64,000 bases of DNA from Mobiluncus curtisii subsp. curtisii ATCC 35241. GTDB taxonomy: Bacteria > Actinomycetota > Actinomycetes > Actinomycetales > Actinomycetaceae. Positions 18,537 through 27,600 of this stretch are shown here, in pieces. Below the pieces are notes generated by a model, which was given only the letters and a program-made list of their open reading frames with translations, searched no databases and was not told the origin of the DNA. The stretch is taken from positions 1,743,251 to 1,807,250 of the forward strand of contig NZ_GL385912.1 in the NCBI RefSeq assembly GCF_000146285.1, given 5' to 3'. A program made the translations under genes and the position numbers. Numbering within the stretch: the stretch's first letter is position 1; the number at the start of each line of letters is the position of its first letter.

Positions 18537-19019
18537 GGTAGCGGTGAGTTCGACCTGGGTCAGGGAACTGACGAGTGGGAGCACCAAAGGAATTTTTCCG
18601 GTTGCTCGCAGCGTCACCTGCACCCGGGTCGAAGCTACATCTACGTCAACCAGGTCAATTCCATCCAGACCGGAATTTGCGCTTATCGACGCTCCTGATA
18701 GGTATTCGGCAGCGCGCTCTGAGGCGTGATACGGTTCGATTTCCAGGGGGACACCGTCAACGATGCCATTTTGGTAATACGCCGTATCCGCCATATTTGC
18801 CGCCGCCATAGAGGCGGTCTGATCTGCCAGGCGCTGCAAACGCCGCTGCTCCAGATACACCCCCGATACTGCCATGCTCATCAGGATAATCACACAAAGC
18901 AACACGCAAGCAGCGAGTCCCAACAGCATGATGCGACCGTCCTCGTCACCGAGACGCTCGAACCGGGCGACAAACCGACGCGGCGTCGCACCATCCTGGT
19001 GCCCTCCCCTAAGCCCCAT
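18504..19019 (-). CDS. TadG-like pseudopilin / secreted pilus-assembly protein
   Basis: A 171-residue protein with one N-terminal hydrophobic segment (IMLLGLAACVLLCVIILMSMAV in parts) after a GDEDGR motif, then a short extracellular part. The pattern YLEQRRLQRLADQTASMAAA after the helix is typical of the Tad-secretion TadG-like N-terminal family in actinobacteria. I prefer the ATG at 19019, which overlaps the upstream tadE by 11 bp; an upstream start at 19049 is possible. It is the last gene of the tad cluster and converges with the ABC permease gene. Role: probably a minor component of the Flp pilus machinery. Confidence 0.75.
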   Translation of the reverse strand: MGLRGGHQDGATPRRFVARFERLGDEDGRIMLLGLAACVLLCVIILMSMAVSGVYLEQRRLQRLADQTASMAAANMADTAYYQNGIVDGVPLEIEPYHASERAAEYLSGASISANSGLDGIDLVDVDVASTRVQVTLRATGKIPLVLPLVSSLTQVELTATGAASLKSSFG

Positions 19020-19473
19020 GATCACCCCACTGAATCGGATGATCCGCATGCAACGTCAAGGACGTCGGAAAGGAGCTCTGCAGGATGGTTCCCACCAGCG
19101 GCAGGGGAACCTCCAGGCTAACGTGGACAATACCGCGCGAACCCGCAGCAGGACACGGTCCGGTCACACATTCCAGAGAATACTGCGCCTTCCCCGCCGG
19201 TAAACCCTGATCAGCGGCCGCCAGCTGCACCGCCAAACTGGCTGAGTCAACCCCGGTGACGGGGTGTAACGTGAGGATGCGCGCCGCCCCAGCCGCCCCC
19301 GCTTCTGCCGCATACAGACCGGATTGAATCTGAAAGAAAGCCAGAATCAAGTACACCAGGGGAATCAGCAGCAGCATGGTAATGCCCACAAACTCCACCG
19401 TAGCCTCCCCGGATTCTCCCCGCATCAAGCGAGAAACGAACCTCGACCGATTTCGGCGCAACGGGCACTTCAC
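19009..19473 (-). CDS. TadE-like pseudopilin
   Basis: The 154-residue protein carries a class-III prepilin-type leader: basic residues, then RGESGEATVEFVGITMLLL with the Gly cleavage site followed by Glu at +5 and Phe at +6, then a hydrophobic helix. This is the TadE signature. The remaining part is a small extracellular domain with one Cys pair (LECVTGPCPAAG). GTG start with GGAGG upstream; the start overlaps the stop of the preceding tadE-like gene in a GTGA junction. It should be processed by a TadV/CpaA prepilin peptidase, which is not in this window. Confidence 0.82.
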   Translation of the reverse strand: MKCPLRRNRSRFVSRLMRGESGEATVEFVGITMLLLIPLVYLILAFFQIQSGLYAAEAGAAGAARILTLHPVTGVDSASLAVQLAAADQGLPAGKAQYSLECVTGPCPAAGSRGIVHVSLEVPLPLVGTILQSSFPTSLTLHADHPIQWGDHGA

Positions 19474-19940
19474 GGTCCCTCCTCTATCACCGCGTGACCC
19501 ACTGCGGTCATATCCCCCACTCCGAACAGTCCGATGATGGGCATCGGCGCCTTTACCTGTACCTCCATAACCTCCAGGTCAGAGGTGGCAAAGGAACCCG
19601 GCAGCATCGCCAAGCCGACCCGCTGGGCACTGACCGTATGCACATAGCCGGAACCCAGAGTCGAGGCGAGGACGCCACGCACGGTTTCATCGGCGGCGCT
19701 CTCCGGCGCCCCCGCCAGAGCTGCCGCATGTGCCCCTGCCCCAGCCGCATCAATCAGAGTCGTGCGCACCCACAGCGCCAAAGACAGCTGCAGCAACCCC
19801 AGCACCAAAATCAGCACCAGTGGCATGACGAGGGCGAAACTGGCAGGTTCCGAACCCGACTCTCCACGCCAACGCTGCCCGAGACGATGACGCAGCGAGG
19901 CACGGATTTCAGAGAGCCGAGACATGCGTGATGGCGTCAT
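19470..19940 (-). CDS. TadE-like pseudopilin (second copy)
   Basis: A 156-residue protein with basic N-terminus, RGESGSEPASFALVMPLVLI (Gly followed by a hydrophobic helix; the +5 position is Ala, not Glu) and an extracellular domain of about 110 residues. It belongs with the TadE family by architecture and position. The start overlaps the end of the pilin-like gene by 32 bp; an internal ATG at 19925 would still leave the helix complete. No clear Shine-Dalgarno is seen, so translation is probably coupled to the upstream gene. It is followed by the other tadE with a 4-bp overlap. Confidence 0.75.
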   Translation of the reverse strand: MTPSRMSRLSEIRASLRHRLGQRWRGESGSEPASFALVMPLVLILVLGLLQLSLALWVRTTLIDAAGAGAHAAALAGAPESAADETVRGVLASTLGSGYVHTVSAQRVGLAMLPGSFATSDLEVMEVQVKAPMPIIGLFGVGDMTAVGHAVIEEGP

Positions 19941-20094
19941 TAAACAGATTCGTGAGGGCGGGCAGAGCTACTGCCGAAAGCGCCACCACCAACCCCGCAG
20001 TCATCAGAGTCACCATCACCCAACCGGGGACGTCACCGTCTTCAGCCCCCAGACGAGTGCACACAAAGTTTCGCAAAGCGCGGAATTTTTGCAT
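19909..20094 (-). CDS. Small Flp-pilin-like protein of the tad cluster
   Basis: Only 61 residues: a short basic/polar N-terminus, GAEDGDVPGW, and one hydrophobic helix (VMVTLMTAGLVVALSAVALP) with a short tail. Position directly after tadC and before the tadE genes is that of the major pilin in Tad clusters. AAAGGA seven bases before the ATG gives a good ribosome binding site. The usual +5 Glu and +6 Tyr/Phe after the Gly are missing (after PG come Trp, Val, Met, Val, Thr), so whether it is processed as a pilin is open. The same PGWVMVTLMTAGLV type is, as far as I recall, conserved in actinobacterial tad loci. Confidence 0.72.
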   Translation of the reverse strand: MQKFRALRNFVCTRLGAEDGDVPGWVMVTLMTAGLVVALSAVALPALTNLFNDAITHVSAL

Positions 20095-20126
20095 GTTTTT
20101 ATCCTTTCGATTTCGATACGAACGAT

Positions 20127-21038
20127 TTACAGCTGCAGAGCCACCAAACCGGGATACAGAGCAAACACCACGGTGAGCGGCAAAATCAAGAACACCACTG
20201 GCACCATCATGAGGACTTCTTTCTTTCCACCTTCCGTGAGCAACTGGGTTCGCGCCACCGCTCGTGAATCCGCCACTTGGGACCGCAACACGCCCGCTAA
20301 GGGAGAGCCGCGTTCCAACGCGGAGACAATGGCATCAATGAGGTGCGCGAGAATTTCGGAATCATTGCGGGCTCGAGCCGCGGTCAGACTGGGAGCCAAA
20401 GAGTCCCCATTATCTGCAGCTGCCAAGATTTTTTCCAGCTCTTGACCGGCGACACCGGCGCAGCGGGCAGAGACACGATGCAAAGCTCCATAGAGAGGTT
20501 CTCCGGCTCCCACCGCCAGCGCCAAAAGTTCAATGACATCAGGCAGCTCTTGATTGAGACGCAGTTGGCGACGCCGTGCTGCACCGGTCAGCCGGTAATC
20601 GGGAACCAACAGTCCTGCCAACACAAAACAGGTCAGCATCACGAAGGCTCCCGGTATCGGCAAGGTTCTCCCCCAGAATCCGATAATGCTCAAGACCACT
20701 GCCAGCATGCCCAGAGACGCTGCCCACCGCAGCTGCGAGCGGCGAAATTCGCACACGTCCCTGGGCAAACCCGCCAGTTCTAGCCGACGCTCAACAGATT
20801 CTTTGGAGGGACTGATAAACGTAAGAAACCTGGTCAAGCCATTATGAGAAAAAGAAGTATCCCGCAAGCCCGCGCCTCGGTAAGTCGCCATACCAATGAG
20901 ATCAGCCTGAACATAAGGGGTAATTCTCCAGGTTGGAAAAGCGCCTTGACGAATCCACGGCCCCAGACACACCCCGATAAACCCGCTCCCGACCAAGACA
21001 GCGAGACCACCAACAATCCAGGTCACAGCGTTTTCCAC
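20127..21038 (-). CDS. tadC: Tad pilus inner-membrane platform protein TadC
   Basis: A 303-residue type II secretion system F-domain protein. It has an N-terminal helix, hydrophobic segments near 120-150, and a C-terminal pair, with the T2SSF core between: RRQLRLNQELPDVIELLALAV, EPLYGALHRVSARC, and ALERGSPLAGVLRSQVADSR. Family knowledge: TadB and TadC together form the platform on which the ATPase TadA drives pilin assembly. GTG start with GGGAG reaching over the stop of tadB three bases upstream, so translation is coupled. Confidence 0.85.
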   Translation of the reverse strand: MENAVTWIVGGLAVLVGSGFIGVCLGPWIRQGAFPTWRITPYVQADLIGMATYRGAGLRDTSFSHNGLTRFLTFISPSKESVERRLELAGLPRDVCEFRRSQLRWAASLGMLAVVLSIIGFWGRTLPIPGAFVMLTCFVLAGLLVPDYRLTGAARRRQLRLNQELPDVIELLALAVGAGEPLYGALHRVSARCAGVAGQELEKILAAADNGDSLAPSLTAARARNDSEILAHLIDAIVSALERGSPLAGVLRSQVADSRAVARTQLLTEGGKKEVLMMVPVVFLILPLTVVFALYPGLVALQL

Positions 21039-21041
21039 GGT

Positions 21042-21929
21042 CTACTCCCGCATCGTGCGCGGACTAACTTCCAGGCGCCCCAGCCGCAGCATCATGAGGT
21101 AAGCCAGCGCCGACACCAGTGCCCCCACCAGCAAAATCATGGAACCTACCGGGGTGGAATACACCTCTAAGGTACCCGGACGGCTCAATAGCAGCGCCAG
21201 GATAATCCACGGGGAGGCAGCCGCCAGACGCGCCCCCGTCACGGTCCAAGATTGGCGCGCCAGCACTTCCCCGCGGGTGCGTTCCTCCGCGCGCAGCATC
21301 GCACCCAAGTCCTCCAACAGAATTACCAAGTCGTTGCCCCCCACTTGTGCAGCCAGGCGCAACGCTTCCACAATGCGATCCCCCACTGGATCAGCCAATT
21401 CGTGTTTCAGGATTTTTAAGGAGGCGTCGAGATTCCCACCCGCCCGATAATCAGCTGCGAAGTGCGCAAAAGGCACCCGCAGAGACTTCGGGGCTCTCGC
21501 GGCAACCTCCAGGAGGGTTTCCCCCAAGCTCAGCCCGGCACGCACCCCGGAAACTAAGTCATCTACCAGGTTTGGCCAGGCTTTGCCGCGTTGCCCCTGC
21601 ACCGAATGCAGTTTGCCCTGCAGTCCCAAAAATGGCAGATACGCAGCCAGCAGCCCTGCTAACCACCCGACCATCACCAAACCCGTCACCACGGTGAGGC
21701 AGATCCCTGCTGACACCCCTGCCAACAGGGACAGCACCAAGAACTGTCCCAACCCGAGGCGCGTTCCACTTACCGCGGTGATGTCGTTGAAGTGAGCAGA
21801 TTTGTGTGACCAATAGCGTTTCAGGGAGCTTTCACGATGTACCGAGCGCCGTTTCGGGCTCAGCGTCACCAGGAAAATACCGGAAGCGGCACTGAGAGCC
21901 GCTGCCCAGGTCAGCCAGAGGCTATTCAT
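21042..21929 (-). CDS. tadB: Tad pilus inner-membrane platform protein TadB
   Basis: The 295-residue partner of TadC, with two N-terminal and two C-terminal hydrophobic segments and a central T2SSF domain (WPNLVDDLVSGVRAGLSLGE, AAQVGGNDLVILLEDLGAML, RGEVLARQSWTVTGARLAAA). I chose the ATG at 21929 because GGGAGG lies seven bases upstream and the first helix begins at once (NSLWLTWAAALSAASGIF); the frame is open for 16 codons more. The start overlaps the end of tadA by 8 bp. Confidence 0.87.
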   Translation of the reverse strand: MNSLWLTWAAALSAASGIFLVTLSPKRRSVHRESSLKRYWSHKSAHFNDITAVSGTRLGLGQFLVLSLLAGVSAGICLTVVTGLVMVGWLAGLLAAYLPFLGLQGKLHSVQGQRGKAWPNLVDDLVSGVRAGLSLGETLLEVAARAPKSLRVPFAHFAADYRAGGNLDASLKILKHELADPVGDRIVEALRLAAQVGGNDLVILLEDLGAMLRAEERTRGEVLARQSWTVTGARLAAASPWIILALLLSRPGTLEVYSTPVGSMILLVGALVSALAYLMMLRLGRLEVSPRTMRE

Positions 21930-22995
21930 GGGGCGCCTCCCGCCAGAGGTCAGACAACTGACCAGCCCGTGAGCCAAAGGCGGACAGGAAATCGAAATTC
22001 GCGGAGTTCTTGACCGGTTGCGTACCTTCGGGCGGCACGCTGTAGAGCGGGTGTGCCACGATTTGACCGTCGCGCAGTGTCCCGTCCAAAGCCAACACTT
22101 CCGTCACCGCGCGGCTGCCCTGCCACGTTCCGCGCAGCTGCACCACCAGGTCAATGGCACCTGCAACCGTCGGTATCACAAATGCCGCGGTCACATTTTC
22201 TCCCGCCAGCAGCGGCAAGGTCGACAGTTTCGTAATCGCCTGCCGGGCGGTGTTCGCGTGAATCGTAGACATACCAGGAATCCCGCAATTCAGGGCAATG
22301 AGCATGTCTAGGCTCTCAGCGCCGCGAACCTCCCCGATGATTAGCCGGTCGGGACGCATCCGCAGAGTTTCTCGAACCAAGTCGCGCAGGGTAATCTCAC
22401 CTTGACCTTCAATCGAGGCGTTGCGAGTCTGCATCGCCACCGTGTCAGGGGCTTTCAGGTTGAGTTCCAACACCTCCTCGCAGGTGATGACACGTTGGTC
22501 AGGAGGGATTTCCCCGCACAGGGCCCGCACCGTAGTCGTTTTTCCAGACTGGGTCGGACCTGCCACCACGATGTTCAAGCCGATGCGCACCGCTTCGGAC
22601 AAGAAACTTGCCAGCCAGGCAGGCATCATCTTGAGTCGGACCAAATCCCGCACTTTCACGGCTTTCGCACTGTGCTTGCGGATGTTTATGGACCAGGTAG
22701 CAGTCACGGGCGGGATGACGACATGTAAACGTTCTCCGGTTTCCAAGGTGGCATCCACGCAGGGGTTGACGAAATCCAAATGCCGCCCCGAAGCTCGCAG
22801 CATCCGCTCTACCAAGGCTTCTACTTCGTCTTCTGCCAGCAGCAGGTTGGTCAGGCGGGCTTGCCCACCACGGGAACAAAACACCTGGGAAGGACTGTTC
22901 AACCAGATTTCTTCCACCGTTGGATCGTCCATCAGTGGCTGCAGTTTCCCGTAGCTTAGGCCCAAGTCAATAACTCCCTCGTACTTGAGAGCCAA
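21922..22995 (-). CDS. tadA: Tad/CpaF-type secretion ATPase TadA
   Basis: Hexameric ATPase powering Flp pilus assembly. The 357-residue protein contains LMDDPTVEEIWLNSPSQVF near 20, Walker A VAGPTQSGKTTTVRAL near 166, the Asp box CEEVLELNLKAPDTVAM, Walker B MRPDRLIIGEVRGAES and the His box STIHANTARQAITKL. All match the CpaF family. It is shorter at the N-terminus than many TadA proteins. The TTG start is uncertain: no ribosome binding site is evident. First gene of the cluster; a TadZ/Ssd-type gene, often upstream in actinobacteria, is not present, and the neighbour is the divergent phosphotransferase. Confidence 0.92.
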   Translation of the reverse strand: MALKYEGVIDLGLSYGKLQPLMDDPTVEEIWLNSPSQVFCSRGGQARLTNLLLAEDEVEALVERMLRASGRHLDFVNPCVDATLETGERLHVVIPPVTATWSINIRKHSAKAVKVRDLVRLKMMPAWLASFLSEAVRIGLNIVVAGPTQSGKTTTVRALCGEIPPDQRVITCEEVLELNLKAPDTVAMQTRNASIEGQGEITLRDLVRETLRMRPDRLIIGEVRGAESLDMLIALNCGIPGMSTIHANTARQAITKLSTLPLLAGENVTAAFVIPTVAGAIDLVVQLRGTWQGSRAVTEVLALDGTLRDGQIVAHPLYSVPPEGTQPVKNSANFDFLSAFGSRAGQLSDLWREAPHE

Positions 22996-23235
22996 TAAAT
23001 TACGGTTAGTTTAAACGCTTTTTTGCTGCTACAGTGCAAAGCCGTAGGCTCCGAAAGAAAAATTCCCATCTAACGTTCATGAAATTCTCAGGTTCTTCTA
23101 TGATTTTGCCATAGTTTTGCCAAAATTCAGCGCCGACCCCCCTCGATAAATCCATCCCCCTGTCCAAGGCAGACATTTAATGGCGAGATTTCCAGCTTTC
23201 CGGAGCGGTCTGGCGGTTTACCTCCCAGGGTGACA

Positions 23236-23241
23236 TAAAAT
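23236..23241 (+). promoter_or_regulatory. -10 of a probable leaderless promoter (phosphotransferase)
   Basis: TAAAAT ends six bases before the ATG at 23248 and no Shine-Dalgarno sequence is present. The -35 region is not recognisable. Confidence 0.55.
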
Positions 23242-23247
23242 TGAGAG

Positions 23248-24345
23248 ATGAGCGATACCGATTTTCTGACCTTGGCGGCTTTGGCAACCGTGGCAATTCC
23301 AGACCTTGAGGTTGAGTCTCTGTGCCCGCCAGTTGGCGAAGACAGCGATTTCCGCTGGACCGGAATCCTCGATAATCACTCCGCCCGGTGGAGCGTCATT
23401 GGTGCCAAGCATGCAGATGCGGAAACGGCACTGCACAAGCAGCAAAAGATTTTAACCATGCTGACGAACTACCGCGACGCGCACCGGCTTCCTTTTGATG
23501 TGCCCCGGGTCGAAGGCAGCGCCACTTCGAAAGACGGAACTTCGGTGATTGTTTATCGTCAGCTGCCGGGCAATCCCTTGAATCTCAACGAACTGGCAGA
23601 GAATCCGGATTTGTTACGCGCCCTGGGTAAAGCCATCGCGGCACTGCACGAGATTCCCGCTAACTTGGTCGCTCATGTTGGCTTCCCCACTCCCAGCGTA
23701 GATGATATCCGTGCAGATTTGCGAAAAAATCTGTCCCAAGCGCTCGCTACCGGATTAGTGCCCCCGGTGCTGCAAGCTCGTTGGGAGCAAGCTCTCGACG
23801 AAGACGCCTGGTGGCATTTCCATCCTACGTTTGTCCACGGCTCTCTGGATCCTGAGCACGTCCTGGTCGCAGATTCCCGAATCTTGGGAATTTCTGGTTT
23901 TGCCGAGGTCAGTGTGGGCGACCCTTCCCAAGATTTATCCTGGGTGGCGTCTGAGCTGACCGATGAGGCGGTAGACCTGGTATTTGACGCTTACCATTTG
24001 GGACGCGCGGAAGGCTCAGACCCATTCTTGCGGCAACGTACCGACCTGTATATTGAATTAGCGCTGGTCAATTGGCTCAATTGGGGGGTTACCCAGGGTA
24101 GTGCCTCGATAATTGCCGATGCCCAGGACCTGTTGAACGAACAGCTGGAACGATTGGACGGAGACCTGTCGTTAACGGGTCGCCCCCTCTATGAGGATCA
24201 GAGCGCAAATGTCCCAGACGACACCGCCGATACGAGTGAAACCTCCACCGAGGGCATCACGGAAATTACCGCAGAAATTGCTGCAGAAATTGCCACCGAA
24301 TCAGATTCCGAGAGCACTTCCTCGCCTGCGGATGACGCCTCCTAA
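23248..24345 (+). CDS. APH-family phosphotransferase homologue, active site apparently degenerate
   Basis: A 365-residue protein with the overall pattern of aminoglycoside/macrolide phosphotransferases (APH): an N-lobe with IVYRQLPGNPLNL near 101, LRALGKAIAALHEIP near 123, the catalytic-loop region TFVHGSLDPEHVLVADS near 194 and the GISGFAEVSVGDPSQDLSW segment near 214. In active APHs the loop reads HGD....N and the metal Asp lies in an I-D-W/F motif; here these read HGS....H and ISG, so catalysis is doubtful. The last 45 residues are an acidic Thr/Glu/Ser tail with ITEITAEIAAEIATES. A phosphotransferase-like gene beside recombination helicases recurs in actinobacteria. Function unknown; leaderless promoter likely. 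Confidence 0.75.
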   Translation: MSDTDFLTLAALATVAIPDLEVESLCPPVGEDSDFRWTGILDNHSARWSVIGAKHADAETALHKQQKILTMLTNYRDAHRLPFDVPRVEGSATSKDGTSVIVYRQLPGNPLNLNELAENPDLLRALGKAIAALHEIPANLVAHVGFPTPSVDDIRADLRKNLSQALATGLVPPVLQARWEQALDEDAWWHFHPTFVHGSLDPEHVLVADSRILGISGFAEVSVGDPSQDLSWVASELTDEAVDLVFDAYHLGRAEGSDPFLRQRTDLYIELALVNWLNWGVTQGSASIIADAQDLLNEQLERLDGDLSLTGRPLYEDQSANVPDDTADTSETSTEGITEITAEIAAEIATESDSESTSSPADDAS

Positions 24346-24660
24346 TGACGGGATGATTTCGCGTTTTCCCTGAGAGCACAAGGGTTCTCGCTGAATCTCT
24401 CGGTGTTCCTTACGTTTCCTCGCCACACCGACCCCCAAACGCAGACCCCGCGGGGTCTTCCAAAGTCACAGTCCCGCCCCGACCCGCTGTTGTCTCTCCG
24501 TATCGGTGCTGAGACGAGGGTCGCGCCACTAAGCCATCACCATGACAACGCGTCCTCTCCCGCTTCTGCAGGGGCATAAAGCCGGGACGGGCAGCGCTGC
24601 CAGATCTAAACCCCTTGCACGAAACCACCCGGCACCAGACTGCAGCGCCTAGGGGTAACT
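24346..24660. other. Non-coding gap between convergent genes
   Basis: The 315 bases between the phosphotransferase stop and the adnB stop hold no convincing gene. I see a 16-bp perfect palindrome AGACCCCGCGGGGTCT (24443-24458) and a 12-bp one GGCAGCGCTGCC (near 24592). Neither is followed by a T-run. Signatures of SRP RNA, RNase P RNA and tRNA were looked for by eye and not found. Confidence 0.5.
24443..24458. repeat. 16-bp perfect palindrome
   Basis: AGACCCCG/CGGGGTCT without a loop, in the gap between two convergent genes. It could be a protein binding site or take part in transcription termination for either side; nothing further supports a choice. Confidence 0.5.
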
Positions 24661-27600
24661 TCAATATCCAAATTTTTCTAAAACTGCGTCAACCTCCCCT
24701 CCCCGGTCCGTCAGGTTACTCACCAAGAGGCTCCGACTGTATTCGGCTATGCCCAGCTCATCAAGGATGTCCTGCAGGGTGAGCAGTTGTTTCGCCGGAT
24801 TGTCCTCATTGAGGAATATATAGGCGCAGATAATATCCTCCGCCGGGGTTTCGGGATGCTCCTGCAACCAGTAAAGTCGATAAATTCCCAGCTGGTGCAG
24901 CCACTGAGCGTAGTTTTCCGGAGTCGGACGTCGACCGGTTTTCCAGTCAATAATCCAGATTTTTCCAGTTTGCACCTCTTCAAACTGCGCATCTATCCGC
25001 AATGGAATCACGGCACCGCCGGCTTCCGCAACGTAGAGTTCACCATCAAATTCGACCTGTGGACCACGCAGTCGCCGCAGCAGTTCTAAATCTTCGTAAC
25101 GCTGCTGCCACTTGTGCAGCAGTTCACGCTGTTCTGGCGTGAAGCCGTCTTCCGTTCCGGCGTCAAAAATGAAAGTATCTTCATTTTCTAGCTGGCTGGC
25201 AATCCAAGCGTGCATGTAGGTTCCCAAACGTGCCGCCACACTGGGCTGTTGGGGCAGGGGACGCAGACGCTGGAGCAAGTATCCCTCGCTGTCTTGCGCC
25301 AAATGTGCCATCCCGGTAGCAGAAATTCGTCCCAACAAATCACCGGTGCCCAAACGTGTTTGTGGCTGATGCAGCAGTTGGCTCAAGCGGCGCTCAGTTT
25401 CTTCGTCCGCGTCTTGACTGATTCCACCAGAGAATTTGCCACTATCCAAAGCAGCCTCAGTGACTTGCACCGCCTGAGCAAAGTCTAGGCGCGTCTGAGT
25501 GAGAGGTAGCGCCGGCCAAATGCCAGCGTCAAACCGGTCTTGATTCGGATTTTCAATTTTGTCAGGAATGGACGTAACTACGGTGTCAGGCCATTCCACG
25601 TCGGGAGTCTCAATCCCCAATCGGGCGACCTCCTGCGCAAATGTCTCCGCGTTAAACGGGGTCAACAGGTTTGCTACACCGACCGCACCTCCCTCCGAGG
25701 ATTCCACCACCGGCACCGTAGACGAGTCAGGTTGGATAATGTCTGCCCCGCCCGATGACGCCAATGAATCAGCATCTGAAAAGATGTGCTGTTGCGGGTC
25801 TTGTTCTACCAGGAAAAATTGGCTGGGCGGACGACCTTTCTTGGTCTGTCGTTCGAACCAGCAGTGTCCCAACAGGAGCCGGGACTTGGCGCGAGTGAAA
25901 GCCACATATGCCAACCGTGATTCTTCCCGGAGTGCGTAATGCTCGGCATCTTCCTTAAACGTTTCGAGTAACCCTTTTTTCTTTGATACTCTTCCGGTCG
26001 CAGTCAGCAGGGTCTGGGTTTTCAGTTCCAGCTCAGGAAGATGATCCCGATCACTGCGCAGCGGATAGGGCAACACATCGCGTTGCGTTACCCAAATTTC
26101 ACCTCTGACAGAAGGAAAAGTGCTCTTATTTAGGTTTGGGACCGCCACCCAATCCCATTCGAGCCCCTTCGCGGCGTGCATGGTGATAATCTGCACCGCC
26201 GCATTGTCCACCTCGAAGTCTAGGTCAGCAAAGCTGGCTTCTTCGTCTTCACCGGCGCTGAGCCAGTTAAGAAATCCGCTCAGCGTAGCTCCGGGAGTCC
26301 GTCCAAAATCACGAACCAGGTTTAAGAACTCCACATAGGCCCCAGCTTGGCAGGGGGAACCGGGTAACTGCTGTTCAATATCTAAATCGAGCAGTCGATG
26401 TGCTAACCGCGCCAACACCAGGGGGGTCGCAAATGGGGCATTATCCTTTAGCTCCGTCAGAATCCCGCGTAGTTTTTCCAGTCGAGTTTGAGCTTCAGTT
26501 GAAACTTGCGCCCCGCCCTCCATCACTATCTGGTAGGGGGTGAAACGGTGCCGATTCTGTCCCACTGCCTGTAAATCGCTCAATCCCAACCGATACCTAT
26601 CGAGCAAAAGCAGCAGGCTGGCGCTTTTTTCGGGATTGTCGGTGATTTCCAGAGCGGCGCGCACCAAGCGCACTCCCGGATCTTCCAAAATTCCCTGCAT
26701 ACCCCTGGTCTGGTAAGGGATTCCGGCACGGCGCAGGGACTCAACCAAGCCAGGAATAGCATTTTTCGCACGGCACAGTACTGCGGCAGTAGGTAATTTT
26801 TCGGCAGGCACCCCTTCACTCTGCAGCTTCACCCGTTGGGCTTGCCACAATCGGAAAAAGTTCACCACCGCTTGACTTTGCTGCAAATCAGTCAACGTCT
26901 GGATTCCGTAAACGATGCCGGGATTTGCCCCCGGCCGGGCTTGCAGGGGTTTACTGATTGCCGACTGGACGTCCTGGTTCCGGGGTATGTTCCTCTCCGC
27001 AGCCACCGCCGGCGCTCCTGCCAATTCGGCAGAAATCCGGTTCGAGACTGTGAGGATGACGGCATCGTTACGCCATGAAGTCGACAAGGTTCGGGTGAGT
27101 AACTGGCGGGGATCCGTGCAAAATATCGAGCCAAAGTCCTCCATTGAGGCTGCCGAAGCCCCCCGCCAACCGTAAATGGCCTGGTTCGGATCCCCCACCG
27201 CGGTAACCGCACAATCACGGAAAATTCCTGCCAGGAAACGCATCTGCGCCACCGAAGTGTCTTGGAATTCGTCCAAGAACACCAGCTGGAATCGTTCCCG
27301 CTGACTTTCCCCGACTGCCGACAGTTGTTCCACCAAACGAACCGTTTCCCGAGTTTGGTCAGAAAAGTCTGCCATCAGGAGTTCCCGTTTACGTTCGTTG
27401 AAAGCCTGGATGACGTTAGTAGCGTTACATCCGAATTCCATGGTGTCGATGATGGTATCCAAATTACGTAACGCCGTGCTGTTAAGGTCGGCGCCTTCGG
27501 CATCTTGCAAGCGTTTGGCAGCTGCGAGGTAGGAACGATAGGTCTGTTTCATCTCAGCCAAATCAACGAGATGAGAATTAGTGTCGTTAGCCAGAGACAG

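Noticed and set aside
18730-18745. GGTTCGATTTCC resembling a tRNA T-arm
   Set aside because: It lies in the coding sequence of the TadG-like gene and no acceptor or anticodon arms can be built around it.
24410-24664. An 84-codon minus-strand open frame in the gap after adnB
   Set aside because: Basic, Cys-rich shadow-like composition, no family resemblance and no ribosome binding site; treated as non-coding.
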